NCBI RefSeq assembly: GCF_008373765.1
Contig: NZ_VUJW01000003.1
Coordinates: 310,001-374,000 of the forward strand
DNA: 64,000 bases
From: Nocardioides antri
Lineage (GTDB): Bacteria > Actinomycetota > Actinomycetes > Propionibacteriales > Nocardioidaceae
Direction: 5' to 3'
Position numbers and translations under genes: made by a program. The notes under the pieces are model-generated. The model was not told where the DNA came from. It did no database searches and saw only the letters and a program-made list of their open reading frames with translations. Position 1 is the stretch's first letter; each line of letters opens with the position of its first letter. Below, in pieces: positions 21,038-29,553 of the stretch.

Positions 21038-22312
21038 TCAGAGACGGGCGCCCCCGGCAGGGACCGCGAGCGGCGAGGTTTCGGGCCGCCGGTCGCGATC
21101 GACCACGGCGGTCCGGTGCACCAGGAGGGCGAGCGCGACGCCGACGAGCACCAGGGCTCCGCCGACGATGAGCGTCCAGCGGGCGCCGTACGTCTCACCG
21201 ATCCAGCCGATCACGGGCGCCCCGATCGGGGTTCCGCCCATCACGATCGTCATGTAGATCGCCATCACCCGGCCGCGGAGCTCGGGGTCGGACTCGATCT
21301 GCAGGGTTGCGTTGGCGGAGTTGAGCAGAGTGATGGTCGCGAAGCCGATGAGCGGGGAGAACAAGGCGAAGGCGAGGTACGACGGCAGCGTGCCGGCCAC
21401 GATCTCCGCGACGCCGAAGCCCGTCGCCGCCAGGACCAGCAGCCGCAGCCGGACCCGGGAGCGCCCCGCCGCGAGCAGGGCGCCGGTCAGGGAGCCGACC
21501 GCGAGGGCGGAGCCGAGGAGGCCGAACTCGCTGGCGCCCTTGCCGTAGACCTCGGTCGCCATCAGTGCCGACGTCATCTGGAAGTTCATCCCGAAGGTGC
21601 CGGCGAAGAACACCAGCACCAGGATCATCAGCATCTTGGGCTGGCCGCGGAGGTACCGCACGCCCTCGAGCAGCATGCCGGGCCGTCGCGCCGTCGGCGC
21701 CGGCGACTGCAGGGCGTCGACGTCCATCCGCTGGAGCTGCCAGATCACCGCGAGGTAGGACACCGCGTTGACGAGGATGACCCAGCCGGTCGCCTCCATG
21801 CCTCCGCCGAGGAGGCCGATGAGGACGCCGGCCAGGGCCGGCCCGACGATGCGGGCGGTGTTGAACGCCGCGGAGTTCAGACCGACCGCGTTGGTCACGT
21901 CGTCGCGGCCGACCATCTCGGAGACGAAGGCCTGCCGCGCGGGCGCGTCGAACGCGGCGCCGATGCCGAACGCGAAGGCGATGACGTAGACGTGCCACGT
22001 CTCGGCGACGCCGAGGACCGCGATGACACCGAGCAGCAGTGACGCGAGGGCCATCGTGGCCTGGGTGACCTGGAGCAGCCGGCGCTTCGGGAAGCGGTCG
22101 GCGATGACGCCGGCGTACGGCGACAGCAGCAGGATCGGCAGGAACTGCAGCCCGGTGGTGATGCCGAGGGCGGCGCCGCCGTTGCCCGGGATGGTCAGCA
22201 CCAGCCAGTCCTGCGCGACGCGCTGCATCCAGGTGCCGACGTTCGACACGATGCTGCCGACGAAGTACCGGCGGTAGTTCTGGTGGGACAGGGATCGGAA
22301 CGTGGGACTCGT
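21038..22312 (-). CDS. MFS transporter (MFS_3/EntS-like), apparent ACG start
   Basis: About 424 residues with 11-12 transmembrane helices. The beginning SPTFRSLSHQNYRRYFVGS and NVGTWMQRVAQDWLVL are typical of the actinobacterial MFS_3 exporter family. There is no ATG, GTG or TTG at the expected start. An ideal AGGAGG (22323-22318) is followed 5 nt later by ACG 22312, in frame with the family's usual first residues. The next upstream in-frame start, 22444, lies 97 bp inside marR and adds proline-rich nonsense. Either ACG initiates weakly, or the base is mutated or misread. The gene follows marR by 35 bp, so it is a likely MarR-controlled drug or metabolite efflux pump. Confidence 0.8.
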   Translation of the reverse strand, partial: TSPTFRSLSHQNYRRYFVGSIVSNVGTWMQRVAQDWLVLTIPGNGGAALGITTGLQFLPILLLSPYAGVIADRFPKRRLLQVTQATMALASLLLGVIAVLGVAETWHVYVIAFAFGIGAAFDAPARQAFVSEMVGRDDVTNAVGLNSAAFNTARIVGPALAGVLIGLLGGGMEATGWVILVNAVSYLAVIWQLQRMDVDALQSPAPTARRPGMLLEGVRYLRGQPKMLMILVLVFFAGTFGMNFQMTSALMATEVYGKGASEFGLLGSALAVGSLTGALLAAGRSRVRLRLLVLAATGFGVAEIVAGTLPSYLAFALFSPLIGFATITLLNSANATLQIESDPELRGRVMAIYMTIVMGGTPIGAPVIGWIGETYGARWTLIVGGALVLVGVALALLVHRTAVVDRDRRPETSPLAVPAGGARL

Positions 22313-22347
22313 GGGGTCCTCCTCGTCGGGTCTCGGTGGTGGGCGGG

Positions 22348-22797
22348 TCAGTCGGCCTCGGCCAGGCGCTGGAGGATCGGCGTCGCCCGGCGGAGCACGT
22401 CGCGCTCCTCCGCGCTGAGGCCGGCCAGCCGCCGAGACAGCCACTCGTCGCGCCGCGCCCGGTCGGCGAGCAGCACTGCCCGCCCCTCGTCGGTCAGCGC
22501 GACCACGACCTGACGGCCGTCGGACGGGTGCGAGCGCCGCTCGACGTACCCGCCGTCGGCCAGGCAGTTGATCGTGCGGGTCATGCTCGGCGGCTGCACC
22601 CGCTCGCGCGCCGCGAGCTCCCCGACGGACTGGTCGCCGTTGCGGTAGAGCGCGCCCAGGAGGGCCAGCTGGCCCATGCTCAGCGGGTTGTCGGGATGCC
22701 GCTCGGCGGCGAGCCGGCGACGCAGCCGCATCACCGAGAGCCGCAGCTCGCTGGCGAGCCCGGCATCGGTGCGTACTGCCTTCTCAGGGGTGGGCAT
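22348..22797 (-). CDS. MarR-family transcriptional regulator
   Basis: 149 residues. The winged helix reads LSMGQLALLGALYRNGDQSV, GELAARERVQPPSMTRTINC (recognition helix) and VERRSHPSDGRQVVVALTDEG (wing). MarR dimers usually repress their own promoter and an adjacent pump gene and release DNA on binding a small phenolic ligand. ATG 22797 is chosen because TATGCT lies 6 nt upstream; the longer frame to 22854 crosses that promoter. It heads the marR-MFS-permease group on the minus strand. Confidence 0.92.
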   Translation of the reverse strand: MPTPEKAVRTDAGLASELRLSVMRLRRRLAAERHPDNPLSMGQLALLGALYRNGDQSVGELAARERVQPPSMTRTINCLADGGYVERRSHPSDGRQVVVALTDEGRAVLLADRARRDEWLSRRLAGLSAEERDVLRRATPILQRLAEAD

Positions 22798-22803
22798 GTC
22801 GTG

Positions 22804-22829
22804 AGCATAAGTCATTACCCTTGCTAAGT
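22804..22829 (-). promoter_or_regulatory. marR promoter with possible operator
   Basis: On the minus strand a -10 TATGCT (22809-22804) lies 6 nt before the marR ATG, giving a leaderless start. Immediately upstream, TTACCCTTGCTAA (22815-22827, plus strand) is a short inverted TTA/TAA repeat in an otherwise GC-rich region. It could bind MarR, but the symmetry is weak. Confidence 0.4.
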
Positions 22830-22876
22830 ATTCCCGGGGCGTAGGCGCAGCCACCGGCCGGCGGTACCGTGGTCAC

Positions 22877-23167
22877 GTGGAACTCAGGGACGAGCAGCCG
22901 ACGAAGCACGAGATCGGCAAGCGCACCTACCTGATCGCGCCGGTCGAGCCGCTCGACGTCGACGGGGTGCGGACCGTCCAGGTCGGCACGGCGCTGTTCA
23001 TGCTCGGGTTCCTCGGGCTGCTCCCGTTCTACGGCCGACTCGAGGAGACCGGCCGCACCTGGCTGCTCTGGATGTGCCTGACCGGCGTCGGACTCGGCCT
23101 CCTCGGCATGGAGTACTGCAAGCGCCGGCGCAGCTACCGCACCGAGCGCGCCGCAACGGATGACTGA
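22877..23167 (+). CDS. DUF2530 membrane protein
   Basis: 96 residues. The N-terminus is soluble, followed by two transmembrane helices: VQVGTALFMLGFLGLLPFY (about 34-52) and WLLWMCLTGVGLGLLGMEYC (about 62-81). A basic tail GKRRRSYR-like (CKRRRSYRTER) follows. This is the actinobacterial DUF2530 pattern, function unknown. GTG 22877 has TACCGT at 22865-22870, 6 nt upstream, so the mRNA is probably leaderless. It overlaps the following methyltransferase by 8 nt and diverges from marR. Confidence 0.78.
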   Translation: MELRDEQPTKHEIGKRTYLIAPVEPLDVDGVRTVQVGTALFMLGFLGLLPFYGRLEETGRTWLLWMCLTGVGLGLLGMEYCKRRRSYRTERAATDD

Positions 23168-23780
23168 CGCGCCTCTCTCGCGCTGGGAGCGCGGCGGCGA
23201 GAAGAACACCGGCTACGGTCGCCGGTTCGCGGAGCTGGTCGAGGCCGGTGCGGACATCGACGGCGAGGCACGCCTGGCCGACGCGCTGGTGCCGCGGCAG
23301 GCGCGGATCCTCGACGCCGGCTCCGGGATGGGACGGGTCGCCGCCTACCTGCAGGGCCGCGGCCACCGCGTCGTCGCGGCCGAGCCGGACCTGCGGCTGG
23401 TGGCGCAGTCGCGCCGCACCTACCCGGACGTGACCGTGCTCCCCCACGACATCCTCGGCCTGACGCCGGAGGTGCTCACCGCGGCCGGCGGTCCGACCGA
23501 GTTCGACCTGGTCGTCTGCGTCGGAAACGTGATCACCTTCGTCGCCGAGGGCACCGAGGTCGCCGTGCTCCGCCGGTTCCGCGAGCTGCTGGCACCGGAC
23601 GGCCGGGCGCTGGTCGGCTTCCACCTGGAGGACGGGCCGCACACCGCGCGGTCCGTCACGCCTGACCAGTTCGCTGGGGAGGTCGAGGCAGCCGGGCTGC
23701 GGGTCGACCACCGGTTCGGCGGCTACGACCTCCGCCCGGCGGACGACCTCTACGCCGTGTGGATCCTGCGCGCGGCCTGA
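23160..23780 (+). CDS. Class I SAM-dependent methyltransferase
   Basis: 206 residues. Motif I is ILDAGSGMGRVAAYL, the acidic residue after it is in VVAAEPDLRLVAQS, and motif IV is FDLVVCVGNVITFV. ALVGFHLEDG and the final YDLRPADDLYAVWIL fit small actinobacterial methyltransferases of unassigned substrate. The start ATG 23160 lies inside the end of the DUF2530 gene (8 nt overlap), which suggests translational coupling. Its end faces the DUF3027 gene across 47 bp. Confidence 0.82.
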   Translation: MTDAPLSRWERGGEKNTGYGRRFAELVEAGADIDGEARLADALVPRQARILDAGSGMGRVAAYLQGRGHRVVAAEPDLRLVAQSRRTYPDVTVLPHDILGLTPEVLTAAGGPTEFDLVVCVGNVITFVAEGTEVAVLRRFRELLAPDGRALVGFHLEDGPHTARSVTPDQFAGEVEAAGLRVDHRFGGYDLRPADDLYAVWILRAA

Positions 23781-23782
23781 GC

Positions 23783-23797
23783 GCGGCAGCGTGCCGC
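23783..23797. terminator. Small hairpin between convergent genes
   Basis: GCGGCA and TGCCGC with a GCG loop, just after the methyltransferase stop. Only 6 bp and no T-tract, so the call is tentative. Confidence 0.3.
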
Positions 23798-23827
23798 ACG
23801 ATCTGCGACACGCTCGCGCCAAAGACT

Positions 23828-24622
23828 TCAGAAGGGTTCTAGGTCGTCCGTCGTCATCGTGTCGACCACCGGCGGCGCCGGGGGGACCGGGGCGTGCCGC
23901 TTGCTGAGCCGCACCTCGGAGTGGGCGCCGCAGCCGTGGTCGAAGGAGACCACCCGGCCGTCGTCGTTGGCGTCCTTGTTGGCGCAGACGCCGAAGAGCT
24001 CGGACAGGGGACCGGCGAGCCGGACCAGGAAACCGCAGGTCGTGCAGGTCTCGGGCGCGGACTTGGCCAGCGGGGAGTCGGGGCCGCCGTCCCCGGCGTA
24101 CCACCGCTCGGCGGCGAGGTCGCGGCCCTCGGGCGACAGCGTGCGCACCCGGCCGAGGCCGAGGTCCTTCGCGACCTGGCGGACCTGGGCCTTCTCGTCG
24201 GCGTCGAGCGGGTCGTCACCGAAGGAGTACGTCGGCACGAGGCGCGGGTCGTCGTCCTCGATGGGCAGCAGGTCCCCGGGCGAGAGGTCGCCGGGCTCGA
24301 TCCGCTCGCGGTAGGGCACCCAGGCGGGCGCGACGATCGCGTCCGGACCGGGCAGCAGCACGACCTCGGCGACGGTGACGCGCTTCTGGCGCGAGGCGCG
24401 GGTCATGGTGACGGCCCACTGCCAGCCGACGTAGCCACGGCGGGTGCAGCTGAAGAGGTGGGTGACGACGCGCTGGCCCTCGATCTGGTGGCCGAGGTAG
24501 TCGCCGACGTCGGCAGCGTCGACGTCCTCGAGCAGCGCGGCGCGAGCGTCGTCGACGGCGGCAGCCGTCACGGCGTCGGTCGACCTGCGCTCGATGGTGT
24601 TCACGGGTGCAGTGTCGCGCAT
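23828..24622 (-). CDS. DUF3027 family protein
   Basis: 264 residues from ATG 24622. Conserved-looking parts are DVGDYLGHQIEGQRVVTHLF, GYVGWQWAVTMTRASRQK and LLPGPDAIVAPAWVPYRERI, typical of the actinobacterial DUF3027 family. A C-terminal cysteine/histidine cluster (CTTCGFLVRL, FGVCANKDAND, DHGCGAHSEV) looks like a zinc-binding module. No biochemical function is known. The GTG 21 nt further in is an alternative start. It diverges from the proline-rich MFS gene with 59 bp between, an arrangement I believe is common in the genus. Confidence 0.82.
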   Translation of the reverse strand: MRDTAPVNTIERRSTDAVTAAAVDDARAALLEDVDAADVGDYLGHQIEGQRVVTHLFSCTRRGYVGWQWAVTMTRASRQKRVTVAEVVLLPGPDAIVAPAWVPYRERIEPGDLSPGDLLPIEDDDPRLVPTYSFGDDPLDADEKAQVRQVAKDLGLGRVRTLSPEGRDLAAERWYAGDGGPDSPLAKSAPETCTTCGFLVRLAGPLSELFGVCANKDANDDGRVVSFDHGCGAHSEVRLSKRHAPVPPAPPVVDTMTTDDLEPF

Positions 24623-24681
24623 CGGGCACGGTGTCGTCACGTCGGGGCTGACGATGGTTGCCGAGCAGGCAAGATAGGCCC

Positions 24682-26175
24682 GTGACGTCGCAGCCGCCTC
24701 CTCCGCCGCCTCCGAGCGGGGGCGGCGGGGCGTCGTACCCTCCTCCTCCGCCGCCGTCCGGCGAGGCGCCGCCGGCGATGGCACCAGCCGACCCGGAGCC
24801 GACCCGCACGGTCGGGCAGAGCGTCGGCACCGGCGCGAAGGCGACCGCCCGCGGGCTGCGCGGCTTCGCCAGGGGCACCGGCCGGTTCGGTCGCGCGACC
24901 TTCCGGCAGGCCCGGCGGGCCGCCGGCGCGCAGGGGGCCGACCGGTCCGGCCTGAACCGGCTGATCGAGCTGCACACCTGCAACGCAGCCGGCGACACCG
25001 CGGTCGCGATTGCCCTCGCCGGCACGATCTTCTTCGCCGGCGCCACCAGCGAGGCGCGGGGCCAGGTCGCGCTCTTCCTCGGGCTCACGATGCTCCCGTT
25101 CGCGATCGTCGCGCCGCTGATCGGCCCGTTCCTCGACCGGTTCAGCCACGGCCGCCGCTGGGCGATCGGCGCCACGTTCGCGATCCGCGGGTTCCTCTGC
25201 TGGGTCCTCGCCGACGCGGTGGCGGACGAGTCCGTGTGGCTCTACCCGGCGGCGTTGGGGGTCCTCGTCTCGTCCAAGGCGTACGGCGTGACCCGCGCCG
25301 CCGCCGTGCCGCGACTGCTCCCGCCCGAGATCACGCTGGTGAAGGCGAACGGCCGGGTCTCCCTCGCCGGCGTCGTGGGCGCGAGCGTCTCGGCGCCGCT
25401 GGCGGGCGCCGCGGCGTACTTCGGCGCCGACTGGGCGCTGCGCTACGCCTTCCTGGTGTTCGTGCTCGGCACGGTCGTCGCGATCCTGCTGCCGGGCAAG
25501 GTCGACGCGACCGAGGGCGAGCAGGAGGTCGAGGAGACGACGACCGGCGGTCGCCGCAGGACCGGGATGCCGCCCAAGGTGGCCTTCGCGCTGCGCGTCA
25601 ACTGCGGGCCGCGCTGGCTGTCGGGCTTCCTCACGATGTACATGACGTTCCTGCTGCGCGCCGAGCCGATCGACGGGTGGGAGGACCGGACCACGCTGCT
25701 CATCGGCCTCGTCATCGGCGGCGCCGGCCTCGGGAACACGCTGGGCATCGTGCTCGCCTCGCTGGCGAAGAAGATCAACCCCGCGATCACCGTGGTCGCC
25801 GCACTCATCGCCGACATCGTGATCGTGGCGCTCGCCGCCACCTTCTACAGCCTGATCGCGCTGGTCACCCTCGGGCTGACGGCCGGGCTGACGCAGTACC
25901 TCGCGAAGGTCTCGCTCGACTCCACGATCCAGACCGGGGTGCCGTCGCGCGCCCACTCGAGCGCGTTCGCACGCGGCGACACCACCCTGCAGCTCGCCTG
26001 GGTGATCGGCGGGTTCGTCGGCATCGCGATGCCGTGGATCCCGCAGCTCGGCCTCGGCGCCGCAGCGGTCATCCTCGGCGCCTGGGCGCTCTATGTGCTC
26101 GGCAACCGGCCCCGGAAGCCGGCTGCCGCGGTGGCCGCCCCGCCTCCTCCGACAGCCGGCAGCCACCACGCCTGA
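24682..26175 (+). CDS. MFS transporter with proline-rich N-terminus
   Basis: 497 residues from GTG 24682. The first 45 residues are almost all proline, glycine and serine (TSQPPPPPPPSGGGGAS). An arginine-rich stretch comes next (ARGLRGFARGTGRFGRATF), and then about 12 transmembrane helices from NAAGDTAVAIALAGTIFF onward. The helices show MFS-like text (PFAIVAPLIGPFLDRFSHGR, a motif-A analogue). The substrate is unknown. AAGATA 5 nt before the GTG and the absence of a ribosome site fit a leaderless start. It ends 33 bp before the convergent cold-shock gene. Confidence 0.82.
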   Translation: MTSQPPPPPPPSGGGGASYPPPPPPSGEAPPAMAPADPEPTRTVGQSVGTGAKATARGLRGFARGTGRFGRATFRQARRAAGAQGADRSGLNRLIELHTCNAAGDTAVAIALAGTIFFAGATSEARGQVALFLGLTMLPFAIVAPLIGPFLDRFSHGRRWAIGATFAIRGFLCWVLADAVADESVWLYPAALGVLVSSKAYGVTRAAAVPRLLPPEITLVKANGRVSLAGVVGASVSAPLAGAAAYFGADWALRYAFLVFVLGTVVAILLPGKVDATEGEQEVEETTTGGRRRTGMPPKVAFALRVNCGPRWLSGFLTMYMTFLLRAEPIDGWEDRTTLLIGLVIGGAGLGNTLGIVLASLAKKINPAITVVAALIADIVIVALAATFYSLIALVTLGLTAGLTQYLAKVSLDSTIQTGVPSRAHSSAFARGDTTLQLAWVIGGFVGIAMPWIPQLGLGAAAVILGAWALYVLGNRPRKPAAAVAAPPPPTAGSHHA

Positions 26176-26208
26176 GGCGCCCCGGACCTGTCAGACCGAT
26201 CAGGCCTC

Positions 26209-26604
26209 TCAGGCCTCCAGCTCGTCGGCGAGGGCGCGCAGGAGCTTGGCGACGGGCTGCGCCGTGCGGCGGTCCGGGTGACGGCCGTGCCGGTAGGCCT
26301 CGCCGACGCCGTCGAGGAGCCGAATCAGGTCCTCGACGATCGGGACCATCTCCTCCGGCTTCTTCCGCTTCGCCTGCGACTGGTTGCGGGCGACGGACGC
26401 GGGCGCGTCCAGCACCTTCACCTGCAGCGCCTGGTCGCCACGGCGGCCCTGGGCGATGCCGAACTCCACGCGCGTCCCGGACTTCAGGGTCGTGACACCG
26501 TCGGGCAGCGCGTCGGAGCGGACGTAGACATCCGGCCCGTCCGGCTGGGAGAGGAAGCCGAAGCCCTTCTCCGCGTCGTACCACTTCACCTTGCCAGTCG
26601 GCAC
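26209..26604 (-). CDS. Cold-shock domain protein with C-terminal extension
   Basis: 131 residues. The cold-shock domain (1-66) has GKVKWYDAEKGFGFLSQPDG with RNP1 (KGFGFL) and RNP2-like DVYVRSD, so it should bind single-stranded RNA and DNA. An extra helical half, KRKKPEEMVPIVEDLIRLL and AQPVAKLLRALADELEA, is typical of the longer actinobacterial CspB-like form. The start is GTG 26604 after GAAGGG. A 9-bp hairpin sits 24 nt upstream, near the predicted 5' end of the mRNA. Confidence 0.92.
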   Translation of the reverse strand: MPTGKVKWYDAEKGFGFLSQPDGPDVYVRSDALPDGVTTLKSGTRVEFGIAQGRRGDQALQVKVLDAPASVARNQSQAKRKKPEEMVPIVEDLIRLLDGVGEAYRHGRHPDRRTAQPVAKLLRALADELEA

Positions 26605-26815
26605 GGTCTCGACCCTTCTCTACGAGTGCGCTCCGGCCGATCCGGAGCGCGACGAGAAAGCGTAGGACATGGGTACGACGGACCACGAACGGCTTTCCCG
26701 AGAGCGTCGGTTTCCACACCCTGGGGGTTGAGGGCTTGCCTACCCCTGGTACGGCTGGGACAGAATGCACGGTCCGGGAGCACTGAGGTACCGGCTCGGG
26801 ACAGGAAGGGGACGG
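26605..26815. promoter_or_regulatory. Divergent promoter region with leader hairpin of the cold-shock gene
   Basis: 211 bp. The hairpin at 26628-26650 has the 9-bp stem GCGCTCCGG/CCGGAGCGC with loop CCGAT. On the minus strand TACGCT (26664-26659) could be the -10, placing the hairpin at the very 5' end of the csp transcript. The plus-strand promoter for the protease was not resolved. Confidence 0.45.
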
Positions 26816-28960
26816 ATGCGCGCCTACGCACGTCGGCGACGTCTGCAGCGCGGCCGCGCCCTCCCCACTGCTCTGGCCGCAGCGATCGTCGTCACGACCC
26901 TTGCCGCCGCCCCGGTCCACGGCGACGACGGCAATGACGCGACCACCCTCCACCTGGTCACGCTGCGCGGACCGGGCACCGCCGGCCACCGGGGGCAGGC
27001 GCCGGAGCCCGTGGTGGCCGCCCGCATGCTCGACGTCCAGGCTGCCGTGCTCGACGACATCGGTGCCGGCGACCCCGTCTACCAGTGGACCGCCGCGCTC
27101 AACGGGTTCGCCGTCGAGCTCACCGAGGAGCAGCACGACGCCCTGGCCGCCGACGACCGGGTCGCGCTGGTCGAGGAGAACGCGCTCCGCCCGCTGGCCG
27201 GCCTGTCCGAGGCGTCCGTGGCGCCGGACCTCCAGTCCGCGCACGGGCCGGCTTCTCGCCGTCGTACGGCGGGCGGTGCCGGCGTGGTGATCGGCTTCGT
27301 CGACACCGGCGTCGACCCGGCGAGCCCGGCCTTCTCCCAGGTGTCCGCCCTCGGGCCGGTCCCCCGGCGCTACGCCGGCAGCTGTGCCGACGCCGACGAC
27401 GACACCTGGGACGACACTGACTGCTCCGCCAAGATCGTCGGCGCGCAGTTCTACGTCGAGGGCTTCGGCGTCGACGCGCTGCAGTCCTCCTCGTCGCTCT
27501 CCCCCCGCGACGACCACGGCCACGGCACGGAGTCGGCGTCCATCGCCGCCGGCACCGCCGACGTCGCCGTGCGGTCCGGCCAGCACCGGCTCGGCCGGTT
27601 CTCCGGCATCGCGCCGCGGGCCCGGATCGCGGTCTACAAGGCATGCTGGTCGGCGCCCGACCCGGACGACGACGGGTGTGCGACCGCGGACCTGGTGGCC
27701 GCGATCGACCGCGCCGCTGCCGACCGCGTCGACGTCCTGAACCTCGGGGTCGGCGGGCCCTCCGGCACGATCGACACCGTAGACCGCGCCCTCCTCGGCG
27801 CCACCGAGGCCGGTGCCGTCGTGACCGCGGCCGCAGGCAACAGCGGCTCCGACGCTTACGCCGCTCACCCCGCCCCGTGGGTGGTCACGGTCGGCGCCAG
27901 CACGTCCGCGCAGCGGGTCGGCGCCGTGGTCACCAGGGACGGCCCGCGCCTGGACGGTGCGATGGCGGCAACGGCGCCCGTCGGGCCAGCCCGCCTGGTC
28001 CTCGGCGCCGACGCGGCCGCGGCGGGCGTGCCGCGCGCCGACGCCCGGGTGTGCGCTCCGGGCAGCCTCGACGCCCGCCGGGTCCGGGACGCGGTCGTGC
28101 TGTGTGAGCGCGGCACCGTCCCGCGGGTCGCGAAGTCGATGACCGTCCGCCTCGCCGACGGCGCCGGCATGGTCCTGGCCAACAGGGGCCCGGGCTCCAC
28201 CGACGCCGACCTCCACGCCGTACCCACGGTGCACATCGCTGCCCGCGACGGTCGCTCCCTGCGCGCGTGGGCGCGGGACCGCCGGCGTCCCGAGGTGCGG
28301 CTCGTGACGGTCGGCCGCGAGCGGACGCCGCCCCGGGTCGCCCGGTTCAGCAGCGGCGGCGACCCCACCTGGTCGGTGATCAAGCCCGACCTCGTCGCTC
28401 CCGGCACGAGCGTGCTCGCCGCCACCACCGGCGGGTGGGAGGTCGTCAGCGGCACGTCGGCGGCGACGGCCCACGTCAGCGGCGTCGCCGCCCTCCTGCT
28501 CGGACAGCCCGGCACCACGCCGGCCGAGGTCCGCTCGGCCCTGCTGACCTCGACGACGCCGATCAGCCGACACGCCGGCCTCCGGTCCGGCACCGGCCAG
28601 GTGCGGATCAGCAGGGTTCCACCGATGGCGTACGTCGTCGACACCCGCCACTACCGCGGCTGGCTGACCGGTCGCCGGCGCGACCTCGACCTCCCCCAGG
28701 CACTGATGCGGACCGGCCGCCTCGTCGTACGCCGGACCATCACCAACACCGGCCTCCGGCCGCTCTGGCTGACGACGCACCTCCGGGGCTTCGACAGCCC
28801 GGTACGGGTGAGCCCGTCGGCGGGGCTGCTCCGCCCAGGGCGCCGGCTGACCTTCACGATCAGCCTGCCGTCGCCGCCGCGGACGACGGACAAGGGCATC
28901 GTGGTGTGGCACTCCGCCACGGGGGACGAGACCCGGCTCGCCGTGGTGATCACCCGGTGA
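26816..28960 (+). CDS. Secreted subtilisin-like serine protease (S8)
   Basis: 714 residues. A signal peptide has the RRRRLQRGR basic region, a hydrophobic core LAAAIVVTTLAAAPV and a likely cut after VHG. An inhibitor I9-like propeptide follows (VYQWTAALNGFAVELTEEQ). The catalytic domain has Asp in VIGFVDTGVDP, His in DDHGHGTESA, Asn in AAAGNSGSD and Ser in VSGTSAATAHVSG. A protease-associated insert lies between Asn and Ser, and a beta-rich Fn3-like domain ends the chain. SGTSAATA replaces the usual SGTSMAAP. ATG 26816 follows AGGAAGGGG. The GNAT gene overlaps its stop by 4 nt. Confidence 0.92.
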   Translation: MRAYARRRRLQRGRALPTALAAAIVVTTLAAAPVHGDDGNDATTLHLVTLRGPGTAGHRGQAPEPVVAARMLDVQAAVLDDIGAGDPVYQWTAALNGFAVELTEEQHDALAADDRVALVEENALRPLAGLSEASVAPDLQSAHGPASRRRTAGGAGVVIGFVDTGVDPASPAFSQVSALGPVPRRYAGSCADADDDTWDDTDCSAKIVGAQFYVEGFGVDALQSSSSLSPRDDHGHGTESASIAAGTADVAVRSGQHRLGRFSGIAPRARIAVYKACWSAPDPDDDGCATADLVAAIDRAAADRVDVLNLGVGGPSGTIDTVDRALLGATEAGAVVTAAAGNSGSDAYAAHPAPWVVTVGASTSAQRVGAVVTRDGPRLDGAMAATAPVGPARLVLGADAAAAGVPRADARVCAPGSLDARRVRDAVVLCERGTVPRVAKSMTVRLADGAGMVLANRGPGSTDADLHAVPTVHIAARDGRSLRAWARDRRRPEVRLVTVGRERTPPRVARFSSGGDPTWSVIKPDLVAPGTSVLAATTGGWEVVSGTSAATAHVSGVAALLLGQPGTTPAEVRSALLTSTTPISRHAGLRSGTGQVRISRVPPMAYVVDTRHYRGWLTGRRRDLDLPQALMRTGRLVVRRTITNTGLRPLWLTTHLRGFDSPVRVSPSAGLLRPGRRLTFTISLPSPPRTTDKGIVVWHSATGDETRLAVVITR

Positions 28961-29547
28961 CCGAGTCGTCCGCGCCCCGTCTCGACCCGCCGCCGGTCCC
29001 GATCAAGACCGAGCGGCTCGAGCTGCGCTACATCACGCCCGCCGACATCGACGGGCTGCGCTACTACACCGATCCCGAGGTGTGCCGCTACCTGCCGTTC
29101 CCGCCCGCCGACGAGGCCGCGCTGGTGACCCGGGTCGCCAACATGGCGAGCCGAATGGCGCCCTCCGAGCCCGACGAGGCACTCGCCCTCGGCGTCGTGC
29201 AGGACGGCGACCTGGTCGGCGACCTGATGCTCCGGCTCCGCACCCGGGCCGACGACCAGAGCCCGCCGGCGGTCGCCGAGGTCGGGTGGTGCTTCGCGCC
29301 GTCGCACGCCGGACGCGGGCTGGCCACCGAGGCCGCCACAGCACTGATCACGCTGGCGTTCGACTATTACCCCCTGCACCGGATCTACGCCAGCCTCGAC
29401 CCCCGCAACGAGCGGTCGGCCGCGCTCTGCGAGCGGCTCGGGATGACCCGCGAGGCCCACCTGCGTCGCGACTTCCCCGAGCCCGACGGCAGCTGGACGG
29501 ACACGGTGACCTACGGCCTGCTCCGGGAGGAGTGGCCGCAGGGGTGA
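28957..29547 (+). CDS. GNAT-family acetyltransferase (RimJ/RimL-like)
   Basis: 196 residues. It starts with the typical IKTERLELRYITPADIDGL and contains EVGWCFAPSHAGRGLATEAA (acetyl-CoA loop, Q/RxxGxG/A) and NERSAALCERLGM near the end. These enzymes acetylate protein N-termini or small amines. The substrate here is unknown. GTG 28957 overlaps the protease stop (GTGA), so its translation is probably coupled to the protease. It ends 6 bp before the FHA gene on the other strand. Confidence 0.88.
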   Translation: MTESSAPRLDPPPVPIKTERLELRYITPADIDGLRYYTDPEVCRYLPFPPADEAALVTRVANMASRMAPSEPDEALALGVVQDGDLVGDLMLRLRTRADDQSPPAVAEVGWCFAPSHAGRGLATEAATALITLAFDYYPLHRIYASLDPRNERSAALCERLGMTREAHLRRDFPEPDGSWTDTVTYGLLREEWPQG

Positions 29548-29553
29548 GCTCCG

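Noticed and set aside
20724-22042. Long plus-strand frame across the permease and MFS genes
   Set aside because: Translation is Arg/Asp/Gly/His-rich without motifs; the minus strand encodes clear membrane proteins.
26069-28912. 947-codon minus-strand open frame across the protease gene
   Set aside because: Antisense of the subtilase; arginine/glycine-rich with no recognisable motif, whereas the plus strand has a full catalytic triad.
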